Part shown: piece after piece, positions 6,157 to 11,355 of the stretch
How the letters are laid out: each line of letters begins with the position of its first letter
Numbering within the stretch: the stretch's first letter is position 1
Virus record (IMG/VR): IMGVR_UViG_3300042485_000886
Coordinates: 1 to 24,623 of that record
Direction: 5' to 3' (one strand)
Length of the DNA stretch: 24,623 nucleotides
Source: a virus
Position numbers and translations under genes: made by a program
The notes under the pieces: model-generated
What the model saw: the letters and a program-made list of their open reading frames with translations, nothing else
Databases searched by the model: none
Told to the model about the DNA's origin: nothing

Positions 6157-6472
6157 AATAAAGGTTTTTGTTTGTGTAAGTAAAATTAAGAAGTTTTTGC
6201 AATTATTTCGGTTTTTTAGCAGGTTTTTTGTTAATCAATCGTTAAAAGTTTTTGGCTGATCCAAGCAGATTTTTGGCAGATTTTTGGCAGGTTTTTGGCC
6301 CGATATAGCAAAAAGTAGCAGAATTTAGTGCTAAAATCCTTAGCATTAGTGCAAAATGATTATAGTAAAGCATCCTAGAATCAAATCCTTGGCACTTTAC
6401 AGCCTCATTTTGGGCTTATCTTTATTGTTTAAGGTATAGACCTCAAACGCTTTTAGTATGTCTTATTTAGCC
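6157..6472. other. Repeat-rich non-coding control region or second origin candidate
   Basis: About 316 bases hold no convincing gene. The part near 6192-6297 is a string of T-tracts (A-tracts on the minus strand), three of them in an exact 11-bp tandem. Further right are TGCTAA/TTAGCA around a 5-base loop (6329-6345), two copies of AAATCCTTRGCA (6334-6345 and 6383-6394), GTAAAG/CTTTAC, and GTTTAAGGT-ATAG-ACCTCAAAC (6427-6448, 9 bp with one wobble). A 43-codon leftward frame (6242-6373) crosses the repeats but has no coupling to neighbours and is probably not a gene. Origin, promoter-curvature or operator roles are possible. Confidence 0.55.
6265..6297. repeat. Three tandem 11-bp repeats GCAGRTTTTTG
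   Basis: GCAGATTTTTG (6265-6275), GCAGATTTTTG (6276-6286) and GCAGGTTTTTG (6287-6297) are contiguous. Related units occur nearby: GCAGGTTTTTTG (6219-6230) and GTTTTTGGC (6248-6256). An 11-bp period places each A5 tract on the same helix face, which bends DNA. Confidence 0.8.
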
Positions 6473-6700
6473 TTATTTCGCTAAATATTCGCTTTGCTTA
6501 ATTTGTGCAATCTTTTCCGCTGTCGCTTTTATGTTGTAAGATTGGAAAGCAATACCTCCCCCAAATTGTTTATTGTGGAATTTACGCCCTCCGATTTTAC
6601 GACCTAAATAAAGGGCCCTTTCGTATGTGTCGGCAATTTGTAGGAAATGACAAACATAACGAGGGTTCCCGTTTATGTCATTGTTTACACGTGTGAACAT
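6473..6700 (-). CDS. Hypothetical protein (75 aa), conserved-looking
   Basis: The sequence MFTRVNNDINGNPRYVCHFL, then LGRKIGGRKFHNKQFGGGI and FQSYNIKATAEKI, has the Gly/Lys-rich beta pattern of small proteins that I recall from Bacteroidota plasmids and phages. No function is known. A leftward hairpin with a short T-run lies upstream, separating it from the 296-residue gene, so it may have its own transcription start. A 9-bp dyad follows its stop. Confidence 0.68.
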   Translation of the reverse strand: MFTRVNNDINGNPRYVCHFLQIADTYERALYLGRKIGGRKFHNKQFGGGIAFQSYNIKATAEKIAQIKQSEYLAK

Positions 6701-6722
6701 GGTAAATAATTTTGGTTAATAT

Positions 6723-6742
6723 AAAAGCCCAAATTAATGGGC
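6723..6742 (-). terminator. Weak intrinsic terminator after 296-residue gene
   Basis: Read leftward, GCCCA-TTAATT-TGGGC (6742-6727) is followed by TTTTAT. The stem is only five base pairs and the T-run four, so termination may be partial. It lies 31 bases past the end of the 296-residue gene. Confidence 0.4.
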
Positions 6743-6772
6743 CCTTATTTCGCTGATATTACAGCTCGTCAG

Positions 6773-7663
6773 TTAACCTAATAAAGAAACTACATTTTTT
6801 ACCTCAATTAGTGGTATTTTATGACAGCCAACGGATATAATTTCGCCCTCAATCCCATTAAAAGTAAAGTCGCCTACGTGTTGGCCCTTTATTAGTTGGT
6901 TATTGATTAAGCGTTGGTAAGCTGTTAAAAACACATTTTTAGCCATTTTTACGCCTCCGCTTGTTTCTACGTTCTCGGTTTCTTTGTTATATCTTAGCAA
7001 ATAGTGGCCCAAATTGGCATAAATAGAGGATATTTTGAACTCTCTAAATAGTTCAATGCTTTCCTTTGCCTTTTCGATTGCTTTTATTTCGGCTTTCTTT
7101 TTGTTTTCTTCTTGTTTTATTTGCCATTGTTTATACTCGCTTGAGTGTTTATACTCATGCAACCAATTAACAATGTCGGAATACCTACTATTTAAGGTAT
7201 TATATTCGATTATATTAAAGCCAAAAAATTTAATGTACTTTTCAAAAATATCGATACTTATTTCGGTTTGTGATATATAACCGTTTTTTAGCTTTGTCGC
7301 TGTTATTACTTTGCCTTTGCTTTCCTCGGCATATTCAAGGTAGTTTTTTAGGTTTTCTAAATGGGCCGTTGTCGAGGTCTCAATATCATCAAAGAAACTA
7401 CGAACTTTGAAAAATTCCACATTTGCAGGAATAGAACGCCAAACAAGGCTTTGCTGTTTTGCTGTACTGTTTGAATAGCTCCTATCATTAAAGAAAACAC
7501 ACTTTTTGCCCTCTTTGTTTGTTATATGTTTGGCAATCTTAAAATGATAACCGTATGAATAAATACTATCATGCTCAAAAAACATATTTGAGCCCTTACC
7601 ATGTGCTTGAGTTTGATTGGCCCAAACGTGCGAAAGTTCCGAATTGTTAAATTTAGTTTTCAT
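6773..7663 (-). CDS. Hypothetical phage/plasmid protein, HVWANQ-YSYGYHF type
   Basis: The 296 residues begin with FNNSELSHVWANQTQAHGKG, then SIYSYGYHFKIAKH and FFNDRSYSNSTAKQQSLV (about residues 5-75). I recognise this recurrent N-terminal pattern from hypothetical proteins of phages and plasmids with no assigned activity. The middle (about 175-205) is a highly charged coiled coil (KQEENKKKAEIKAIEKAKE). The C-terminus (about 255-296) is beta-rich (HVGDFTFNGIEGEIISVGCH). The conserved H, N, Y and S positions could form an active or binding site, but that is speculation. It lies in the first leftward operon after the divergent region, so it is probably expressed early. Confidence 0.75.
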   Translation of the reverse strand: MKTKFNNSELSHVWANQTQAHGKGSNMFFEHDSIYSYGYHFKIAKHITNKEGKKCVFFNDRSYSNSTAKQQSLVWRSIPANVEFFKVRSFFDDIETSTTAHLENLKNYLEYAEESKGKVITATKLKNGYISQTEISIDIFEKYIKFFGFNIIEYNTLNSRYSDIVNWLHEYKHSSEYKQWQIKQEENKKKAEIKAIEKAKESIELFREFKISSIYANLGHYLLRYNKETENVETSGGVKMAKNVFLTAYQRLINNQLIKGQHVGDFTFNGIEGEIISVGCHKIPLIEVKNVVSLLG

Positions 7664-7676
7664 TGTGTTTGATTTA

Positions 7677-7931
7677 TTAGTTTATTCTTATTAATGTGTT
7701 GCCTTCTCCGTTTATTATATCCATCGTTTCAGTTTCTTTTACTGTATCGTAATTATAAACAAAGTCCTCAAGGTTTTCGAATAGTTCCCCATTATTGTAC
7801 ATCTCAAGGGCTATTTTGTCGGCCTCCTCTTGCGTGGTGGCTTCAATAAATTTTATGCTAGATGTCCAAATTGTACAAAGTTGGTCAACTTGTACTCGAA
7901 ATTCTTTTGTTTGTGTTTGTGTGTTTGTCAT
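7677..7931 (-). CDS. Hypothetical small acidic protein (84 aa)
   Basis: The sequence TKEFRVQVDQLCTIWTSSIK, then EATTQEEADKIALEMYNNGE and a beta-type end (ETMDIINGEGNTLIRIN), gives a beta-alpha-beta-like small domain. The central A-T-T-x-E-E-A-x-x-x-A helix is typical of small phage/plasmid proteins. Its role is unknown. The ATG lies two bases after the TAA of the 29-codon membrane ORF (TAACAATG), and the 296-residue gene follows after 13 bases, so all are one transcript. Confidence 0.68.
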   Translation of the reverse strand: MTNTQTQTKEFRVQVDQLCTIWTSSIKFIEATTQEEADKIALEMYNNGELFENLEDFVYNYDTVKETETMDIINGEGNTLIRIN

Positions 7932-7933
7932 TG

Positions 7934-8023
7934 TTATTTTTTTAATAGTGTTTTTATAAAGGCGTAAAGTAAAATACTTACTAGGCTTATGGCTAGTAAT
8001 TCGAATAAGCTAATTGTTTGCAT
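7934..8023 (-). CDS. Putative membrane micro-protein (29 aa)
   Basis: The frame encodes MQTISLFELLAISLVSILLY, then AFIKTLLKK, giving one transmembrane helix (about residues 5-23) and a basic C-terminus. The ATG sits inside the last codons of the preceding 39-codon ORF (14-base overlap), and the stop is two bases from the next ATG. The exact packing and membrane-helix composition of both ORFs argue that they are real, perhaps a pair. Confidence 0.52.
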   Translation of the reverse strand: MQTISLFELLAISLVSILLYAFIKTLLKK

Positions 8024-8129
8024 TTTCAGTAATTAAAAGGTGAATGAATAACCTAGCAACAGATCCAACGAAATAAGCTACTAAGCAAGTAAATAAGATA
8101 GGTAATAATACCTCGGTAAATTGTGTCAT
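8010..8129 (-). CDS. Putative membrane micro-protein (39 aa), first gene of leftward operon
   Basis: The frame encodes MTQFTEVLLPILFTCLVAYF, then VGSVARLFIHLLITENANN. A hydrophobic helix spans about residues 7-25, and a second amphipathic stretch follows. It is the first ORF after the leftward promoter candidate (about 45 bases downstream) and overlaps the next membrane ORF. Being first in the early operon suggests early expression. It could be a host-envelope or superinfection modulator, but this is only inferred from size and position. Confidence 0.52.
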   Translation of the reverse strand: MTQFTEVLLPILFTCLVAYFVGSVARLFIHLLITENANN

Positions 8130-8174
8130 TTTGTTAGTGTTTAATGAGGTATAAAGATAGGGACTTTATCAATA

Positions 8175-8182
8175 CAAAGTTA
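8175..8182 (-). promoter_or_regulatory. Candidate leftward early promoter
   Basis: On the minus strand TAACTTTG matches TAnnTTTG perfectly. It lies about 45 bases ahead of the first leftward ATG (8129). The upstream flank is T-rich without a clear TTG box. A second, imperfect box (TATCTTTA, 8154-8161) lies closer to the gene, preceded by TTG at a 15-base spacing. Confidence 0.45.
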
Positions 8183-8680
8183 AAAAAGATTAAAAATAAT
8201 TAAAAGTATTTAGTTAAAATATTGTTAATTTGTTTAATTGATCAAAGTAGTATATATTATATTAGTACATACAATTATAGGTAACTTATATAATTATATA
8301 AATTACTAGTAAAGTAGTAAATTATAATAGTATTGATATTATCATTACAGGGATATATTAGAATATTCAATGATTATAAGTATTTATCCTAGATTGTTAG
8401 CGGATGCGAAAGAGTGACTAAACAATCAATACAATTAAAATACATATTTTTGCCCCTAGATAGTGAAGAGGGTAGGAGGGTTTGAGGGTGTCATATTGGC
8501 TATTTAACATAATATAGTTTATAAGACATTCGACCATGTACCCCCTACCACTTTGTTTCGTACGGAAAATTTCGTAGATCCCTTGTGCCCTCCAATATTC
8601 TGATATCAACCATTGTTTTAACATTTTTTGATATTTGATTTTTTTTATTTTCCATATAACCCATTATAATTTATTATAAT
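8183..8680. other. Divergent AT-rich intergenic region
   Basis: Nearly 500 bases separate leftward and rightward genes. The stretch 8190-8390 is extremely AT-rich. GATTGTTAG (8392-8400) pairs with CTAAACAATC (8418-8427) with one bulged base around a 17-base loop. The part 8460-8600 has higher G+C, with GGTAGG...CCTACC complementarity, and TTTCGTACGGAAA near 8560. A 68-codon leftward frame lies at 8418-8624 but shows no family resemblance or coupling. The region probably holds the rightward promoter and regulatory sites; no repressor gene is seen beside it. Confidence 0.5.
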
Positions 8681-8917
8681 ATGAATATACCGAAAAGAGA
8701 ACTAGACAAACGCTACAAGAAGGGAGTTGATACAGGAGCAATGAGCTTCCATAATGTTGAACTACCCTTAATGGACTATACGGCCTTAAATAGACCTGTA
8801 AGTGTAACGCCTAACCCTAATAAGCAAAATAGGAGAAAGGTCAGCGATGAGGCTAAAAAGAGGTATAAAAGGGATATGAAGCTTAAGAGCAGAAAAGCTA
8901 AACTAAAAAACCAGTAA
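8681..8917 (+). CDS. Hypothetical basic protein (78 aa), first late gene
   Basis: The protein starts MNIPKRELDKRYKKGVDTGA and ends in a long Lys/Arg-rich helix (SDEAKKRYKRDMKLKSRKAK, about 55-78), so it is strongly basic and probably binds nucleic acid. No family is recognised. It is followed after one base by the zinc-ribbon gene and then the small terminase, so it likely works at or near packaging. The ATG is preceded by a very AT-rich stretch. Confidence 0.68.
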   Translation: MNIPKRELDKRYKKGVDTGAMSFHNVELPLMDYTALNRPVSVTPNPNKQNRRKVSDEAKKRYKRDMKLKSRKAKLKNQ

Positions 8918-8918
8918 T

Positions 8919-9113
8919 ATGAAAGACACAGTAGCCAAGAGAACTTACAGATGTAAATGCGGAGTATCTACAGAAGATTATGTTTGGGATAGTTCCATAA
9001 GGGAACATACCATCAAGTGTACTAAGTGCGAAAGTGTACTTAGCTTTGACCATATCAAGGTAGAGAAGGTAGTACATATCACCTCTATACGAACACCAAC
9101 TAAAAACCGATAA
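8919..9113 (+). CDS. Small zinc-ribbon protein (64 aa)
   Basis: The pairs C12-x-C14 (YRCKCG) and C34-x-x-C37 (IKCTKC), with 19 residues between them, form a compact zinc-ribbon pattern. The remaining residues are basic. Such proteins are often found next to phage terminase genes; the role is unknown, but DNA or protein binding is likely. It lies one base downstream of the previous gene and one base upstream of the small terminase ATG. Confidence 0.75.
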   Translation: MKDTVAKRTYRCKCGVSTEDYVWDSSIREHTIKCTKCESVLSFDHIKVEKVVHITSIRTPTKNR

Positions 9114-9114
9114 T

Positions 9115-9642
9115 ATGAATGCAGAGTTCAAGGATATAAGCAAAGAAGCTTTTATCATAGCTTACAAGGAGAATTTTGGCAATATCACCATTGCTTGTGA
9201 ATCAGCAGGGGTTGGTAGAGGTCAATACAAGGCATGGTGTGATAAAGATCCTGAGTTTAGACAAAGATTGGCTGAAATAGAGCCTGAGGAGATTATGCTT
9301 GACTTCGGTGAGCATAAGCTGATGGAAAGAATTGCTAAGGGTGATACCTTGGCCACAATGTTCCTGTTAAAAACCAAAGGTAAGCGTAGAGGGTATATCG
9401 AAAGGCAAGAGGTTGCTCATGAAGGAGATGTAGTTAAGCAGATTACTGTTAATGTCCTAAAGGCTAGTCATGTAGAGGAGTTGTCTAATGGTGTTCAGCA
9501 GTTAGATGGTGATGAAAATGTAATCGAGGATACAGGATTTGTAGTTCCAGCTACCGAAGCTGCTAATATCCAAGATATTCCACTTTACGAGTTCGATAAA
9601 GAGGTAGAACTACCAAATGAGATGGATATTTACGAAGAATAG
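9115..9642 (+). CDS. terS: Terminase small subunit
   Basis: The small terminase recognises phage DNA and regulates the packaging motor. The 175 residues start with a helix-turn-helix region (about 10-60: AYKENFGNITIACESAGVG, then YKAWCDKDPEFRQRLAE). The typical oligomerisation stretch follows (about 75-105: MERIAKGDTLATMFLLKTKG and KRRGYIERQEV). The acidic C-terminal tail (about 130-175) probably contacts the large subunit. It is followed by the other packaging gene, but only after an unusual 540-base gene-free stretch that may contain its DNA target. Confidence 0.88.
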   Translation: MNAEFKDISKEAFIIAYKENFGNITIACESAGVGRGQYKAWCDKDPEFRQRLAEIEPEEIMLDFGEHKLMERIAKGDTLATMFLLKTKGKRRGYIERQEVAHEGDVVKQITVNVLKASHVEELSNGVQQLDGDENVIEDTGFVVPATEAANIQDIPLYEFDKEVELPNEMDIYEE

Positions 9643-9944
9643 ATCCGTAGGATATGAGAATAGCTCTATTTAGCATTTTAAGGCGATTCTACGGCATATC
9701 TGCCTTTCAGTAGTACTATCTATCCAAAAAGGTGTAGAGTGTCTTAAAACGCTTCTAAATGCCCTTTAATTAGATTGCATGAATTTTTTAGAATTATTCA
9801 TGCAGATTTGCCAAAGTCGGTAGTGAAACTTGGACAATATCCGAATTAGTGTTACCAATTTATATAAATATGTGACAAAGTGAGGGGTAATTCGGTAGTA
9901 ATACTACTCTATTATCAAAATATGTAAAATCTGCAAGTTTTGAT

Positions 9945-9974
9945 ATTACTCAATCGACTGAGTAATTTTACTCA
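9945..9974. repeat. Three alternating TTACTCA half-sites
   Basis: ATTACTCA (9945-9952), its inverse TGAGTAAT (9959-9966) and TTACTCA (9968-9974) form two overlapping dyads with 6-base and 2-base centres. This is the geometry expected of binding sites for a dimeric protein, or of mutually exclusive hairpins. Confidence 0.7.
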
Positions 9975-9975
9975 A

Positions 9976-10019
9976 TGAGCCGTAAATGATTGATAAACGG
10001 CTCAAGAATGATTGATAAA
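9976..10019. repeat. 8-bp dyad with 13-bp direct repeat
   Basis: TGAGCCGT (9976-9983) and ACGGCTCA (9997-10004) are perfectly inverted around a 13-base loop. Most of that loop is one copy of AATGATTGATAAA (9985-9997), and a second perfect copy lies at 10007-10019, 22 bp away (about two helical turns). Confidence 0.75.
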
Positions 10020-10141
10020 GTGCCTTATAAAGCACAAAAGCATATCAGAATGTGCATTTTATGACGCATTATGCACTCATTAGTGTCATTTAATGCACTT
10101 TATGGTGGATATCCCCTACTTTCCTATAAAACCAAAAAGAT

Positions 10142-10149
10142 TAGCTTTG
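10142..10149 (+). promoter_or_regulatory. Candidate promoter for large terminase
   Basis: TAGCTTTG matches TAnnTTTG exactly, 33 bases before the terminase ATG. An AAACCAAAA leader element (10158-10166) lies between. The -33 region has no TTG at the usual spacing. Confidence 0.42.
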
Positions 10150-10182
10150 TCTTGAGCAAACCAAAATTTTTAATTTATTTCT

Positions 10183-11319
10183 ATGGAAGTAACCACCAAT
10201 GTTGTCTTTGAGGTACTAAACAACTCGAAGAAGAGAATCTCTGTTATGCAAGGAGGTACGAGGTCAGGAAAGACTTACAATGTGCTTACCTGGTTTATAG
10301 TTAAGCTTTTGCAAGAAAGAGGTAAAACCCTAACAATTTGCCGTTCATCCCTACCAAGTATCAAGGGATCGGTCATGAGGGATTTTATTGAGATACTATC
10401 GAAGTATAAACTCTACTCGGAGGAGAAACACAACAAATCAGAGAATTTATACTTCCTTAATGGCAACACGGTAGAATTTGTATCTACCGACCAACCGCAG
10501 AAGATTAGAGGTCGTAAAAGGCACTATCTGTTTATTAACGAGGCAAATGAGGTTAACTACGAATCTTGGATGCAGTTAGCCCTAAGAACTACGGATAAAA
10601 TCGTACTTGACTATAATCCTTCCGATTATTACTCTTGGATTTACGATAAGGTCATTCCTAGAGAAGATACCGACTTTACCATCACGACTTATAAGGATAA
10701 TCCTTTTTTAGATAAAACCATTATTGCCGAGATTGAAAGATTAAAGGATGCTGACCACGAATACTGGAGAGTTTATGGATTAGGGGAAAGAGCGATTAGT
10801 GAAGCTACGATTTATAGCCATTGGAGAAGAAGAAGGAACTTCCCTGAGGGTGGAGATGTTTTCTACGGCCTTGACTTTGGTTATAACAACCAGACTGCTC
10901 TTGTAAGGTGTAAGAACTTCGATGGTGACATTTATGTCGAGCAACTGATATATGATACCAAGATGTCAACCTCACTCCTAATAGACCGCTTAAAGTCTAT
11001 GGGGCTATCTCGTAGAGATGAGATATTCGCAGATGCTGCCGAACCTAAAACAATAGCTGAGGTAAATAAAGCAGGGTTTAATTTAAAGTCTGCTACTAAA
11101 GATGTGTTCGCAGGAATTAACAAGGTTAAATCATTTCCGCTATTTGTAAAATCAGAATCCTTAGATTTGTTAGATGAGATTAAAAACTACAAGTGGAAAA
11201 CGGATCATGATGGCAATACAATGGATGAGCCTGTTAAGTTTCGTGACCACTTGATGGATGCTATGCGTTATGCTATCTACTCAAAATATGCGAAAGCAAA
11301 GAGAGGATGGGTGGTTTAG
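10183..11319 (+). CDS. terL: Terminase large subunit (packaging ATPase/nuclease, PBSX XtmB type)
   Basis: This is the motor ATPase that pumps DNA into proheads, with the nuclease that cuts the concatemer. The 378 residues contain Walker A GGTRSGKT (24-31), Walker B-like HYLFINEAN (about 114-122) with the catalytic Glu, and a coupling region near 140-150. The RNase H-like nuclease domain has YGLDFGYNN (about 228-236), EIFADAAEP (about 280-288) and the distal acidic motif FRDHLMDAMRYAIY (about 350-366). All key acidic residues are visible. It is at the short end for the family but complete. The portal gene follows after 36 bases containing a candidate promoter. Confidence 0.95.
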   Translation: MEVTTNVVFEVLNNSKKRISVMQGGTRSGKTYNVLTWFIVKLLQERGKTLTICRSSLPSIKGSVMRDFIEILSKYKLYSEEKHNKSENLYFLNGNTVEFVSTDQPQKIRGRKRHYLFINEANEVNYESWMQLALRTTDKIVLDYNPSDYYSWIYDKVIPREDTDFTITTYKDNPFLDKTIIAEIERLKDADHEYWRVYGLGERAISEATIYSHWRRRRNFPEGGDVFYGLDFGYNNQTALVRCKNFDGDIYVEQLIYDTKMSTSLLIDRLKSMGLSRRDEIFADAAEPKTIAEVNKAGFNLKSATKDVFAGINKVKSFPLFVKSESLDLLDEIKNYKWKTDHDGNTMDEPVKFRDHLMDAMRYAIYSKYAKAKRGWVV

Positions 11320-11332
11320 ACTAAAAATTTGT

Positions 11333-11340
11333 TACTTTTG
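11333..11340 (+). promoter_or_regulatory. Candidate promoter before portal gene
   Basis: TACTTTTG matches TAnnTTTG exactly and lies in GTTACTTTTGTAAAAAT (11331-11347). That 17-mer differs by one base from the one in front of the head-tail connector gene (15579-15595). Transcription would start only about 10 bases before the portal start codon. Confidence 0.5.
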
Positions 11341-11355
11341 TAAAAATATCATATA

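Larger units (their letters stand above)
9643..10182. other. 540-base gene-free stretch with chain of perfect dyads
   Basis: No convincing ORF exists here. Perfect inverted repeats are CCGTAG/CTACGG (9645-9694), GCATGAAT/ATTCATGC (9777-9803), CCGAATTA/TAATTCGG (9841-9895), GTAGT/ACTAC (9895-9907), TATCAAAA/TTTTGATA (9913-9945), ATTACTCA/TGAGTAAT (9945-9966), TGAGTAA/TTACTCA (9959-9974), TGAGCCGT/ACGGCTCA (9976-10004) and GTGCATT/AATGCAC (10052-10098). The elements between 9841 and 10004 run almost end to end. TCGGTAGT is repeated at 9817-9824 and 9892-9899. Possible roles are packaging initiation (cos/pac), operator array, structured RNA, or the remnant of a lost gene. Confidence 0.7.

Noticed and set aside
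6242-6373. 43-codon leftward frame across the A-tract repeats
   Set aside because: The sequence is a by-product of the tandem repeats (recurring SAKN-type residues), and it has no coupling to neighbours.
8418-8624. 68-codon leftward frame in the divergent region
   Set aside because: No family resemblance, no tight junction with other genes, no leader motif before its ATG, and its end overlaps a hairpin; treated as chance in the gap.
9653-9712. 19-codon frame after the small terminase
   Set aside because: Too short, no coupling, and it lies inside a dyad (CCGTAG/CTACGG).
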